In this document: positions 47,705 to 56,677 of the stretch, one piece after another
Layout: every line of letters begins with the position of its first letter
How positions within the stretch are numbered: the stretch's first letter is position 1
NCBI GenBank assembly: GCA_002409285.1
Contig: DHUT01000015.1
Coordinates: 1 to 64,000 of the forward strand
DNA: 64,000 nucleotides
Origin: Firmicutes bacterium UBA5227
Lineage (GTDB): Bacteria > Bacillota > Clostridia > Tissierellales > Sedimentibacteraceae
Direction: 5' to 3'
The notes under the pieces: model-generated
The model's database searches: none
What the model was told of the DNA's origin: nothing
What the model saw: only the letters and a program-made list of their open reading frames with translations
Translations under genes and position numbers: made by a program

Positions 47705-48148
47705 CTATTCATTTATTTCAACCGGATCGATTACTTTTAGTTCATCAATACCAACATCCTTATTGCAGCAGGTGCAGTAGTACCTGTGCTCAATACTGCC
47801 TCCGCAATCCTTGTGAACAACTTCTTTATAGCATTTATCCAGATGCTTTTGACCCCATAACATCAGGCTGTTAAAAACATCCACCAAATCTAATCCCATT
47901 TCCGTAAGAATATATTTATACCTGGGCGGATGTGTCTGATAAAGCTCTTTGATAATAAGACCATCAGCTTCCATTGTTTTCAGGCGTTCTGACAGCAGGT
48001 TTGTTGCAATTCCTTCAAGTCCGTTTTGTATATCCTTATATGTTTCACATCCCATAAAAATGCGGTGAAGTATCAGCAAAGACCATTTATCACCTATTAT
48101 ATTAAGAGTCTGTGCAATATTACAGGGTAAATTATACTGAGTTTTCAT
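47705..48148 (-). CDS. HxlR family transcriptional regulator
   Basis: A 147-residue winged-helix regulator. The HxlR core is ALNIIGDKWSLLIL-like (TLNIIGDKWSLLILHRI), NLLSERLKTMEADGLI, and YKYILTEMGLDL. The family typically uses an N-terminal Cys (here Cys9 region, LPCN) as a redox or electrophile sensor. An extra C-terminal segment with KDCGG and YYCTCC may bind metal. The ATG at MKTQYN follows GGAGGTAAGT. The inverted repeat over the ccdA promoter is a likely operator. Confidence 0.87.
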   Translation of the reverse strand: MKTQYNLPCNIAQTLNIIGDKWSLLILHRIFMGCETYKDIQNGLEGIATNLLSERLKTMEADGLIIKELYQTHPPRYKYILTEMGLDLVDVFNSLMLWGQKHLDKCYKEVVHKDCGGSIEHRYYCTCCNKDVGIDELKVIDPVEINE

Positions 48149-48179
48149 ACTTACCTCCATACATTGCAGGCATATTATT

Positions 48180-48905
48180 TTAAAAAGCCAGATATCTGCT
48201 TAAAACAGCAAAGGTTCCGGTGTATGTCATAATGCCGATGATTATTAAAATAATGCCTCCTGCTTTTATTGTATACTTAACAATATTTCTTTTTTCCCTA
48301 ATAAAATTCAATGCTTCAGTTGTAAAAATTCCTAAAATTATAAACGGTATAATAAAACCAAGTGTATAAATCAAAACCAAAATATTTCCCAGGAAAATAT
48401 TTCTTGCGTTTGAAGCAATAATCAGAACTGAAGACAATGCAGGTCCTACACAGGGAGTCCATGCAAAGCTAAAAGTAAATCCCATTATGAAAGCTAAAAT
48501 CGGATTCATTCTGCCATTGCTGAACTCCATATGAATTCTTTTTTCCATTTTAAGAAAATTTAATTTAACCAGATCCAACTGAACGAGACCCATGATAATT
48601 ATTATTATGCCTCCGATACGGCTGAATAAAACTCTGTTTCTGTTAAAAAATGTGCCCAAGGCTGAAAATGACATTCCCAGAAGGAAAAATACACTTGAGA
48701 TTCCTAAAACAAAAAACAAAGTGTTAATTAAAACTATTTTTCTATCATATTGTACAGCACCGTCATCGTCTGTTTTTTTCCCATTACCTGCAAGATAGCT
48801 TATATAAACAGGTATCAGAGGAAGTACACAGGGTGAAAAAAAAGATAAAAGTCCTTCCAAAAAAACAAATACAAAACTCACATTACTTGCCAGTGAAGCT
48901 CCCAA
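48180..48905 (-). CDS. ccdA: CcdA-type cytochrome c biogenesis/thiol transport protein
   Basis: A 241-residue protein with six membrane segments that moves reducing equivalents across the membrane. Redox cysteines lie in FSPCVLPLIPVYISYLAG near residue 24 and TPCVGPALSS near residue 150. The TTG start, five bases after GGAGG, is chosen; the ATG four codons upstream has the GGAGG inside its own coding sequence. The partner thioredoxin is encoded downstream in the same operon. Confidence 0.9.
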   Translation of the reverse strand: MGASLASNVSFVFVFLEGLLSFFSPCVLPLIPVYISYLAGNGKKTDDDGAVQYDRKIVLINTLFFVLGISSVFFLLGMSFSALGTFFNRNRVLFSRIGGIIIIIMGLVQLDLVKLNFLKMEKRIHMEFSNGRMNPILAFIMGFTFSFAWTPCVGPALSSVLIIASNARNIFLGNILVLIYTLGFIIPFIILGIFTTEALNFIREKRNIVKYTIKAGGIILIIIGIMTYTGTFAVLSRYLAF

Positions 48906-48934
48906 AATTACCTCCATTTTTAACTATTAAATTT

Positions 48935-48969
48935 AAAATACCATAGTTACTTTACTTTGTCAAGTAACT
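48935..48969 (-). promoter_or_regulatory. ccdA operon promoter with inverted repeat
   Basis: Minus-strand TTGACA (48958-48963) and TATTTT (48935-48940) with a 17-base spacer. The arms AGTTACTT (48945-48952) and AAGTAACT (48962-48969) form an exact eight-base inverted repeat that covers the -35 and spacer, a typical place for repression by an HxlR protein. Confidence 0.65.
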
Positions 48970-49106
48970 TTATTAAATAAATTTATTGAATAATTGTTTC
49001 AAGATGTGATATCATGGTAATATAAAAATATGCATATCTAACGGCAGATAATATAGATATTGGATAAATTAACAAAAAAACAAAAAATATAATAAACGAA
49101 TGGGAG

Positions 49107-50018
49107 TTGATTGTCATTATAAGTTTTAAATGTTTGACTATTGAAGATAAGGATCTAATAGAAAAATATGTGGATAAAGAAGAGCTGGAATCTTACGAAT
49201 ACCTGTTTTCATCCTTATATATGTGGCGTAAGCTTAACAATGTTAAATATGCGATAGTAAATGATGTATTAGTAATAGAAAAAAATGAGGAAGGAAAGGG
49301 AACATTTTATGCCCAGCCTTTAAAATACAATAAAGAAAAATTAACTGAGCTTGTGGATATGCTTATTGAAAGGAATGATGACTTTACCGACAGGGATTAT
49401 CTGTTTGGTGATGTTGATGAAAGATTCATAGAAGATTTAAAAAAATATACTGATTATAAAATAGAAATAAAAGAAGACATAAATGATTCTGAATATGTGT
49501 ACAATACCAATGATTTAATAGAACTAAAAGGCAAAAAGTATCACGGCAAAAAGAACCATGTGAACTCTTTTGAAAAATCATATGAATATGAAATAAAAGC
49601 TATTGACAATGAAAAGGTCATTAAAGACTGTATAATACTGCTTCACAAATGGCATGAGGAAGTTGCGGTTACAGTGGATAAAGAAATGCTGATGGAAATT
49701 GATGCAATAAAAGATTTGTTTAGCGAGCTTCATTTTTTCGACCTTAAATCCATTGCAATATACGTTGACGGAGAACTGGCAGGCTTTGCCGTAGGAGAAA
49801 CAGTAAACGACAAAATGGCTGTTATTCACGTGGAAAGAGGAGAAACAGACTACAAAGGGATATATGCATTCTTAAACAGACAATTTTTAATTGAAAGCTT
49901 TTCCGATATCGAATATGTAAACAGACAGGAAGATACAGGCAATGCCGGGTTAAGAAAAGCAAAACAGTCATATCATCCTGTAAAAATGGTTAAAAAGTAC
50001 CTGGTAAAAATAGCTTAA
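49107..50018 (+). CDS. DUF2156 (phosphatidylglycerol lysyltransferase C-terminal-like) protein
   Basis: A protein of about 300 residues of the GNAT-like DUF2156 family: SFKCLTIEDKDLIEKYV at the start, YLFSSLYMWR near residue 31, KKYHGKKNHVNSFEKSY near residue 142, and the C-terminal VNRQEDTGNAGLRKAKQSYHPVKMVKKY. Homologues transfer aminoacyl groups or remain uncharacterised; here there is no membrane flippase domain. The start is uncertain: TTG at 49107 touches the GGGAG, whereas ATT at 49116 is nine bases from it and gives the usual family N-terminus. Confidence 0.85.
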   Translation: MIVIISFKCLTIEDKDLIEKYVDKEELESYEYLFSSLYMWRKLNNVKYAIVNDVLVIEKNEEGKGTFYAQPLKYNKEKLTELVDMLIERNDDFTDRDYLFGDVDERFIEDLKKYTDYKIEIKEDINDSEYVYNTNDLIELKGKKYHGKKNHVNSFEKSYEYEIKAIDNEKVIKDCIILLHKWHEEVAVTVDKEMLMEIDAIKDLFSELHFFDLKSIAIYVDGELAGFAVGETVNDKMAVIHVERGETDYKGIYAFLNRQFLIESFSDIEYVNRQEDTGNAGLRKAKQSYHPVKMVKKYLVKIA

Positions 50019-50220
50019 ATTCTATATATTATTTTTAATATTTTCTTTGTTATTTAGTTTAAATTAAGGAATTAACAGTAACATAAAATTATAAAAGTGA
50101 TAAAAAATTTTTTTCAGAACTTTTATAATTTTCACAATTTTATCACATTATTAAGGTAATATTAAAATATAAACATAACAAATATATTTAAAACTAATAT
50201 AGATATAGGAGGAAAATATT

Positions 50221-51489
50221 ATGGATGACAATGAAAGAAATATATTCAATGAAAACAATGAAAACAATGAAAACAACGAAAACAGTTCTTACAACTATTC
50301 GGGATATAACAGTAATGGATACGGTGTAAATTTCGTAATGCCCAATATTGAAGAACCAAAAAAGAAAAAAGGTAAAAAAGCCTCATTTTTTAAATATGTG
50401 GCGGTAGCATTGGTTGCTGCGTTGATAGGAGGTTTATCGGGAGGTTATTTAGTTGCAAGCAGGATTAATGTACCGAGTAATAATCAGTCATCACCGCTTA
50501 CAGCTCAGAATATAAAGATTAATTTAACAGATGATGTGTATTTTGCTGTAGCAGTAGCTGAGAAAAATCAAAAAACAGTTGTAGGAATTACAACAGATGT
50601 TGTCAAACAGTACAATACATTCTTCGGACCCCAAACACAAAAAGGTACAAGCATGGGTTCAGGCTTTATTATTGATCCCAACGGATATATAGTTACAAAC
50701 GCCCATGTAATCGGAGACGGAAAGTATCAGAAAATAACAGTTTCATTAATGGATGGTTCAACAGAAGCCGGAGATGTGCTGTGGTATGATACAACTTTGG
50801 ATCTGGCACTGGTTAAAATAAACAGAACAGGGCTGCCTACGGTAGAGCTTGGAAATTCAGATGAACTTAAGGTTGGTGAGCCTTCGGTTGCAATAGGGAA
50901 TCCAATGACGCTGGATCTTGAAAGAACCGTTACCCAGGGTATTATAAGTGGTCTGAACAGATCAATTGCATTTGACAACGGAACAGTTATAGAACCATTG
51001 ATTCAAACAGATGCGTCAATTAACGCAGGAAACAGCGGAGGTCCTTTGTTCAATGCAGAAGGAAAGGTAATAGGAATTAATACGGCAAAGATGAGCACAG
51101 CAGAAGGCCTCGGATTTGCAATACCAATCAATACGGCTAAGCCCATCATTGAGCAGGTAATTAAAGACGGTACATTTTCCACAGTGTATGTAGGAATTCA
51201 GGGAGTAGATGTAGAAACCTATGAAACTGCTTTAGGAATAGATGTTGCCGCAGATTATGGAGTAGTAGTTGTTGAAACAACAAAAAATTCTCCGGCAACA
51301 GAAGCAGGATTAAAAACCGGAGATGTTATAACAGCAATAGACGGAGATAAAATCGAAAGCATGTCTGATCTTAAGAGAAACCTGTATGAATATAAAGAAA
51401 ACGACAAGGCAGAGCTTACAATACTGAGAAATGGCGAAGAGCAAAAAGTAACAATAACCTTAAAAATTAAACCGGCAAATTTTGAATAA
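50221..51489 (+). CDS. HtrA/DegP-like serine protease with PDZ domain
   Basis: A 422-residue membrane-anchored protease. An Asn/Glu repeat region (NENNENNEN) and basic stretch precede one membrane helix at about residues 58-80. The trypsin-like domain has His162 in TNAHVIG, Asp194 in LDLALV and Ser272 in GNSGGPL; a PDZ domain spans about 320-415. Such proteases clear misfolded exported proteins. The ATG follows AGGAGGAAAATATT. It converges on a two-component operon and shares a hairpin terminator with it. Confidence 0.93.
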   Translation: MDDNERNIFNENNENNENNENSSYNYSGYNSNGYGVNFVMPNIEEPKKKKGKKASFFKYVAVALVAALIGGLSGGYLVASRINVPSNNQSSPLTAQNIKINLTDDVYFAVAVAEKNQKTVVGITTDVVKQYNTFFGPQTQKGTSMGSGFIIDPNGYIVTNAHVIGDGKYQKITVSLMDGSTEAGDVLWYDTTLDLALVKINRTGLPTVELGNSDELKVGEPSVAIGNPMTLDLERTVTQGIISGLNRSIAFDNGTVIEPLIQTDASINAGNSGGPLFNAEGKVIGINTAKMSTAEGLGFAIPINTAKPIIEQVIKDGTFSTVYVGIQGVDVETYETALGIDVAADYGVVVVETTKNSPATEAGLKTGDVITAIDGDKIESMSDLKRNLYEYKENDKAELTILRNGEEQKVTITLKIKPANFE

Positions 51490-51492
51490 GCA

Positions 51493-51536
51493 CAAACACA
51501 AAAAAACAGGAAAACTTTCCTGTTTTTTTGTGTTTG
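51493..51536. terminator. Bidirectional terminator between htrA-like and response regulator genes
   Basis: CAAACACAAAAAAACAGGA pairs with TCCTGTTTTTTTGTGTTTG around a short loop. The A and T tracts give U runs on both strands, so it can end transcripts from either side. Confidence 0.88.
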
Positions 51537-51537
51537 T

Positions 51538-52212
51538 TCAGCTGTCATACTCAAACTTATAACCAACCTTCCTTACTGTAACAATGTACTTTCCATATTC
51601 TCCGATTTTAGAGCGAAGACACTTTATATGAGTGTCCACTGTCCTGTCATCGCCGAAATAATCCCAGCCCCATACTGCGGATAATATCTGGTCTCTCGTA
51701 AGAACTAAGTTTTTATTTTGCAAGAGATAATATAACAAATCAAATTCCTTTGGAGTAAGAATTGCTTTTTTGTCATCTGTTAAAACCAGCCGTTCACGGT
51801 ATTTAATAACTAATCCGCCAAGCTCCATGTCCTGCATGCTGTTCTGTGAGGTTCTTTTAAGAAGGTTTTTTACTCTTGCAACCAATATTTTTGGGCTGAA
51901 GGGCTTTGAAATGTATTCATCGGCACCGGAATTAAATCCTGTAATCTCATCTGTTTCCGCATCCCTTGCCGTGAGCATGAGTATGGGAACATCACTAAAT
52001 TTTCGTATATAGGAAGCAACCTGGTAGCCATTCATTTTCGGCATCATAACATCTAAAACAATAAGAGAAAAATCATATTCATTATCAAACTTTTTTATTG
52101 CTTCCTCTCCGTCAGAGGCCTCTGCTACCTTAAAGCCCTCCTTTATCAGATAGCTTGCAATTAGCTTTCTTATATTTTCCTCATCCTCAACCAACAATAT
52201 TTTAATATCCAT
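51538..52212 (-). CDS. OmpR-family response regulator
   Basis: A 224-residue regulator. Receiver: acidic EDE at residues 10-12, Asp54 in LIVLDVMMP, Thr82 in LMLTARD, Lys104 in SKPFSPK. The C-terminal winged helix has LTPKEFDLLYYLL, VLTRDQIL and RTVDTHIKCLRSKIG. It is downstream of, and presumably phosphorylated by, the histidine kinase. It faces the HtrA gene, a common target of envelope-stress systems, but that link is inference. Confidence 0.94.
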   Translation of the reverse strand: MDIKILLVEDEENIRKLIASYLIKEGFKVAEASDGEEAIKKFDNEYDFSLIVLDVMMPKMNGYQVASYIRKFSDVPILMLTARDAETDEITGFNSGADEYISKPFSPKILVARVKNLLKRTSQNSMQDMELGGLVIKYRERLVLTDDKKAILTPKEFDLLYYLLQNKNLVLTRDQILSAVWGWDYFGDDRTVDTHIKCLRSKIGEYGKYIVTVRKVGYKFEYDS

Positions 52213-52235
52213 GCTAACCTCCAGCTCTCATTATA

Positions 52236-53696
52236 TCAAATATCAACATTTTCCAGCTCAAACCAGAATTCAACACCATTTTCAACATTTTGAACACCGT
52301 ACTTTTCATTATGCATGTCAATTATTACCTTTACTATTGCTAAGCCCAGACCATAGCTTCCCATGTTCTTTCTTGATTTATCAGCTCTATAGAAGCTTAT
52401 AAAGATATTATCGATATCTTCATCAGGTATTTTTTTGCCTGTATTGAAAATACTGATCCTGCACCTTGAATCCTTAACGAAAGTTGAAACTCTGACTATA
52501 CCATCTGAATCACAATACTTAACGGCATTTTCGTAAAGATTTTGAAAGACCTGCTCAATCCTGAAGTAATCTCCATATACAATACTGTTGTCAGAAATAC
52601 TTTTTTCCACAGAAATATTTTTTTCCATCGTCATAATAGAATTTTTATATATGGTATCCTCGATAATTTCATTAATGCTGAAATTGGATTTTTCTAACTT
52701 TATCATACCCCCTTCAAGCTGGGAAAGCTTCAGCAGCTCCTGAACAAATTCAGACATTTTTCTTCCTTCGTTGATTATGATGTTAAGATAATCCTTTTTA
52801 GTTTCCTCATCAATATCTTCCATATCAATCAATGCTTCCGAATAGCTCATTATTAATGTCAAAGGGGTTTTAAAATCATGAGAAACATTTGCTATGAACT
52901 GTTTGGTCATTTTATCGGATTTTTCCAGTTTTACAAGGTCATCCTTTAATTTTTCAACATATTCCTGAAGCCTGTCAGCCATGTTATTTATGCTTGCAGA
53001 TAACAGCCCGATTTCATCCCTTGACAATATGTCACACCTTTCAGAAAAATTTAAATTGGATATTTTATTGGCTACAACCTGGAGCTGCCTTATGGGTTTT
53101 GTAGTTCTGTCGGCCACAAAATATATTATGACTGCAACTATAAACAATGAGAAAATTGATATATACATTGAATAGTTAACTGCAGAATCTGACATATCTT
53201 TGATGAATTTTACCGGAGTCTGCATCAAGATATATTTATCATCCTTTACCTTAGACAAGACTGTTATGTCATTGTCATGCCTGTCCGATGCTCTGTTGCT
53301 GACGTAATAATTGTTGTTCTTCAGCTCATTAAATGCATTTTCTCTGTAAAGATTATTGATTAGCTTAAGCACCTCGTCATCAAAGGGATTTAACGAAAAA
53401 TATTTCTGCCTGGAAAAATACTCAATTTCACCAATTCCTGTCTCAGTATTTAAAGAAAACAGGCATATTGTCATATTCTGACCCTCATAATTAATTATTT
53501 CATCAACAGTGGAATTCATGTTGCCCGATAAATATTTAGATTTAATATTATCCACCCCGGATTTCAAAGTTTTAATTTTATCATTGGTGTACATTTTGTC
53601 AAGTAGTGTATTTCCAAGAACTGCAGATAAACCAATATTTAAAATGAGAACACAGATAATTACAAAAAAAAGCTTATTTTTTAAACTAAATTTCAG
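52236..53696 (-). CDS. Membrane sensor histidine kinase, probable CTG start
   Basis: A 486-residue kinase. Two membrane helices (about residues 9-28 and 165-187) flank an extracytoplasmic sensor; HAMP follows, then HisKA with SHDFKTPLTLI and HATPase with NLYENAVKY and GSYGLGLAIVK. A later ATG (at 53594) would remove the first membrane helix and has no ribosome site. The reading frame is open to a CTG at 53694-53696, eight bases after GGGAGG and just after an in-frame stop. I therefore infer CTG initiation. Confidence 0.87.
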   Translation of the reverse strand: MKFSLKNKLFFVIICVLILNIGLSAVLGNTLLDKMYTNDKIKTLKSGVDNIKSKYLSGNMNSTVDEIINYEGQNMTICLFSLNTETGIGEIEYFSRQKYFSLNPFDDEVLKLINNLYRENAFNELKNNNYYVSNRASDRHDNDITVLSKVKDDKYILMQTPVKFIKDMSDSAVNYSMYISIFSLFIVAVIIYFVADRTTKPIRQLQVVANKISNLNFSERCDILSRDEIGLLSASINNMADRLQEYVEKLKDDLVKLEKSDKMTKQFIANVSHDFKTPLTLIMSYSEALIDMEDIDEETKKDYLNIIINEGRKMSEFVQELLKLSQLEGGMIKLEKSNFSINEIIEDTIYKNSIMTMEKNISVEKSISDNSIVYGDYFRIEQVFQNLYENAVKYCDSDGIVRVSTFVKDSRCRISIFNTGKKIPDEDIDNIFISFYRADKSRKNMGSYGLGLAIVKVIIDMHNEKYGVQNVENGVEFWFELENVDI

Positions 53697-53770
53697 AGCT
53701 CACACCTCCCGGAAGCAATAACAATATATTTTTAATAACAATATACCACAATTGTGATAAAAAAGTGAAG

Positions 53771-53795
53771 AAAAAAAGAGTGCTTTCGCACTCTT
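53771..53795 (-). terminator. Terminator of the thiolase/CoA-transferase operon
   Basis: AAGAGTGC/GCACTCTT with loop GAAA on the minus strand, followed by a run of seven or more T. It lies after the CoA-transferase beta gene and before the histidine kinase gene on the same strand. Confidence 0.85.
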
Positions 53796-53821
53796 AACTG
53801 ATAATTAAGTTTTGTCATCTG

Positions 53822-53848
53822 AGATCCTTCGCTGATGCTTTGGATGAC
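53822..53848. repeat. Dispersed AGAT-CCTTC...GGATGAC repeat, copy 2
   Basis: A 27-base element starting AGATCCTTC and ending TTGGATGAC, related to the element at 11594-11621. Its reverse complement has the form GTCATCC...GAAGGATCTC. It lies between the CoA-transferase stop codon and its terminator. Confidence 0.5.
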
Positions 53849-53850
53849 AA

Positions 53851-54507
53851 CTAATCATCCAGTCCAAATCTTTTCAAATCAGGTGATACTATTAAATTAG
53901 CGTCTGTTGCCGCAATTACTTCTTCAACTGTTGCTTCCGGTCCTAATTCTTCAAGGACAAGACCCTTGTCGGTAACTCTCATAAGACCCATTTCGGTAAC
54001 AATTATATTTACCTGCTCCTTGGCTGTCAAAGGAAGAGTACATTGCTTTAAGATTTTAGGCCTACCCTTCTGAGTGTGAACCATAGCTATGATAACCGTA
54101 TTGGCACCAACTACAAGATCCATTGCACCGCCCATGCCGGGAACCATTTTACCTGGTATTTTCCAGTTTGCCAGACTTCCCTTTTCGTCGACCTCCATGG
54201 CACCAAGTACTGTTGCATCCACATGACCGCCGCGGATTATACCAAAGGATGTTGCGCTGTCAAAGAACATACCTCCTGGAACTATTGTAGAAGGCATACC
54301 TCCTGCATTAACCAGTTCCCAGTCTTCTTTGCCCGCTTCGGGAGCAGGACCAAGTCCTAAAAATCCATTCTCTGATTGAAATGTTATATCTATGCCTTCA
54401 GGAATGTAATTAGAAACCATTGTGGGAAGTCCGATGCCCAGGTTTACAACATCACCATCATGTAATAATTGAGCTACCCTTTTTGCTATAACTGCCTTTG
54501 CATCCAT
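53851..54507 (-). CDS. CoA-transferase beta subunit (acetoacetate/3-oxoacid type)
   Basis: A 218-residue subunit. The catalytic Glu lies in QSENGFLGLGPAP near residue 46, and GGHVDATVLGAMEVDEKGSLANW is typical of the AtoA/ScoB/CtfB family. With the alpha subunit it moves CoA between acetoacetate and acetate, butyrate or succinate. Its start overlaps the alpha stop by one base. Order thiolase-alpha-beta suggests acetoacetate or acetoacetyl-CoA turnover. Confidence 0.93.
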   Translation of the reverse strand: MDAKAVIAKRVAQLLHDGDVVNLGIGLPTMVSNYIPEGIDITFQSENGFLGLGPAPEAGKEDWELVNAGGMPSTIVPGGMFFDSATSFGIIRGGHVDATVLGAMEVDEKGSLANWKIPGKMVPGMGGAMDLVVGANTVIIAMVHTQKGRPKILKQCTLPLTAKEQVNIIVTEMGLMRVTDKGLVLEELGPEATVEEVIAATDANLIVSPDLKRFGLDD

Positions 54508-55163
54508 TACCTGTCACCTCCTACTATATAGTCAACAAATATTCCGGAGCACATAACATCTTCCGGATCAATTTCACCAATCTCCACAATTTTGTCAGCT
54601 TCTACTATTACGATATCAGCAGCAGTAGCCATTAGTGGATTGAAGTTTTTCATAGTCTTATTAAAAATCATGTTTCCCTTTTTATCAGCAATGGATGCTC
54701 TTAATATTGCCACATCTGCTCTTAAGGGTGTCTCAAAGATATATTCTTTGCCGTCAATGACCTTTTTTTCTTTTCCGATTTCAGCCTCGGTCCCGATTCC
54801 TGTAGGTGTGTAAAATCCACCTAACCCGTTTCCTCCGCATCTTACCTTTTCTGCAAGTGTTCCCTGAGGCGTAAGTACTACTTCAGTTTCACCTGAGTTC
54901 ATTTGATTCGCAGTTTCAGGGTTAGTACCCACGTGAGAAGCTATCATTTTCTTGAACTGTTTATTTACTACCATTTTACCTATACCCTTGTCAGGAAATC
55001 CCGTATCATTACAAATTAATGTCAGGTTCTTGACGTTTTTTTCAACAAGAGCGTCAATTAACCTTTCGGGAGTTCCGTTAGCAAGGAAACCGCCAACCAT
55101 TAAAGTCATACCATCCTGCACCTTTTCTGCAGCTTCCTTAACAGAAATAATTTTGTTTACCAT
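54507..55163 (-). CDS. CoA-transferase alpha subunit (acetoacetate/3-oxoacid type)
   Basis: A 218-residue subunit of the AtoD/ScoA/CtfA family: GMTLMVGGFLANGTPERLID near residue 18, the CoA-binding GGNGLGGFYTPTGIGT near residue 110, and NFNPLMATAAD near the C-terminus. The preferred acyl substrates cannot be set from sequence. It is 73 bases after the thiolase gene and fused by one-base overlap to the beta gene. Confidence 0.93.
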   Translation of the reverse strand: MVNKIISVKEAAEKVQDGMTLMVGGFLANGTPERLIDALVEKNVKNLTLICNDTGFPDKGIGKMVVNKQFKKMIASHVGTNPETANQMNSGETEVVLTPQGTLAEKVRCGGNGLGGFYTPTGIGTEAEIGKEKKVIDGKEYIFETPLRADVAILRASIADKKGNMIFNKTMKNFNPLMATAADIVIVEADKIVEIGEIDPEDVMCSGIFVDYIVGGDR

Positions 55164-55236
55164 AATTTCATCCCTTCTTTTAGAATAATATATTTAGTAT
55201 ATTCAACAGTCTGAACCCTTCGGTTTAAACTACGAA

Positions 55237-56415
55237 CTATCTTTGTACCAGCAGGGCAGTTCCCATTCCGCCGCCTATACATAATGTGGCAAGACCCTTC
55301 TTTGCATCTCTTTTTTGCATTTCATATATAAGAGATACAAGAATTCTTGCTCCCGATGCACCAATTGGATGTCCAAGAGCTATGGCACCGCCGTTAACAT
55401 TGGTAATTTCAGGATTTAACCCTAAGTCTCTGGTAACAGCAACAGCTTGAGCTGCAAAAGCTTCATTAGCTTCAACCAGATCCAGGTCAGCAACTGTCCA
55501 GCCTGCCTTAGCCAAAGCTTTCTTAGTTGCGGGAACAGGTCCGATACCCATTACTTTTGGATCAACACCTGCAGAGCCATATCCTGCAATTTCACATAAA
55601 TATTTAATTCCAAGTTTATCAGCCTTTTCCTTGCTCATTATTACCAAAGCTGCTGCACCGTCATTAATTCCGGATGCATTACCTGCTGTAACAGTTCCGT
55701 CTTTTTTAAATGCAGGTTTTAATTTTGCCATTTTATCCAAGGTTGAGCCATGTCTCGGAAACTCATCCGTATCAACTACTACAGGGTCACCCTTTCTCTG
55801 AGGTATTACAACAGGCACAATTTCATCCTTGAATCTTCCTGATTTCTGTGCTTCCTCAGCTCTGTTCTGGCTTTGTACAGAAAATTTATCCTGATCCTCA
55901 CGGGTAATTCCATACTGCTCTGCAACATTTTCTGCTGTGATTCCCATATGGTACTGGTTGTAAACATCTGTCAGACCATCATAGACCATGTAATCCACTA
56001 TTTTGTCGTCTCCCATTCTCTGACCCCATCTGGTTTTATTCAGAAGATATGGTGCATTAGTCATGCTTTCGGTTCCGCCGCACAATACAACGTCGCATTC
56101 TCCGCTTTCAACAAATTGTGCAGCCATGCTTACCGCTCTCAGACCGGAGCCGCATACCATATTAATTGTTAATGCAGGAGTTTCATTTGGAATTCCTGCT
56201 CCAAGAGTAACCTGTCTGGCTACGTTCTGTCCTAAGCCTGCCCCCAATACATTGCCAAAATATACTTCTTCAACAGCAGATGGTTCAATTCCTGCCCTTT
56301 TAATTGCTTCTTTTGCTGCAATTATTCCTAAATCTACTGCTGACAATGGTGCCAGAGAGCCTCCGAATGAACCGATTGGTGTTCTTGCTGCAGATACTAT
56401 TACTGCTTTTCTCAT
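55237..56415 (-). CDS. thlA: Acetyl-CoA C-acetyltransferase (thiolase)
   Basis: A 392-residue biosynthetic-type thiolase that joins two acetyl-CoA to acetoacetyl-CoA, or cleaves it. Cys near residue 88 in [11 protein letters not shown] is acylated; [11 protein letters not shown] and [11 protein letters not shown] hold the His and second Cys. The ATG at [15 protein letters not shown] follows AGGAGGAAAAAAGTT; an upstream in-frame ATG would place the sigma-54 promoter inside the gene. It heads the operon with the CoA-transferase genes. Confidence 0.95.
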   Translation of the reverse strand: MRKAVIVSAARTPIGSFGGSLAPLSAVDLGIIAAKEAIKRAGIEPSAVEEVYFGNVLGAGLGQNVARQVTLGAGIPNETPALTINMVCGSGLRAVSMAAQFVESGECDVVLCGGTESMTNAPYLLNKTRWGQRMGDDKIVDYMVYDGLTDVYNQYHMGITAENVAEQYGITREDQDKFSVQSQNRAEEAQKSGRFKDEIVPVVIPQRKGDPVVVDTDEFPRHGSTLDKMAKLKPAFKKDGTVTAGNASGINDGAAALVIMSKEKADKLGIKYLCEIAGYGSAGVDPKVMGIGPVPATKKALAKAGWTVADLDLVEANEAFAAQAVAVTRDLGLNPEITNVNGGAIALGHPIGASGARILVSLIYEMQKRDAKKGLATLCIGGGMGTALLVQR

Positions 56416-56453
56416 AACTTTTTTCCTCCTAAGCTTTATTGTACTAATATTAT

Positions 56454-56469
56454 AGCAAAATTCATGCCA
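56454..56469 (-). promoter_or_regulatory. Sigma-54 promoter of the thiolase operon
   Basis: Minus-strand TGGCATGAATTTTGCT matches the -24/-12 consensus TGGCAYRNNNNTTGCW at every position. It lies about 40 bases before the thiolase ATG. A gene for a sigma-54 activator is divergent and adjacent. Confidence 0.85.
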
Positions 56470-56533
56470 AATAAACAATAAAAATAATTTGCCATATTTC
56501 AATAGTACAGCCTATGTATGAGTCTTTAATATA

Positions 56534-56576
56534 TGCAATAACGCACATCATCAAAAAACATTGTTGCAAAATTGCA
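56534..56576. promoter_or_regulatory. Paired inverted repeats, candidate enhancer sites
   Basis: TGCAATAACGCA (56534-56545) and TGCAAAATTGCA (56565-56576) are related inverted repeats with centres 31 bases apart, about three helical turns. They lie 65-120 bases upstream of the sigma-54 promoter, the usual distance for activator binding, and in front of the activator gene itself. Confidence 0.55.
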
Positions 56577-56677
56577 TATATTAATATATAATCATGTACA
56601 ATAATATATTATCACATTGTCCAAAAAATATCAATGGTATTTTTAAAAGATTTTCATCCAAAATAAAAGGAGGAAAA

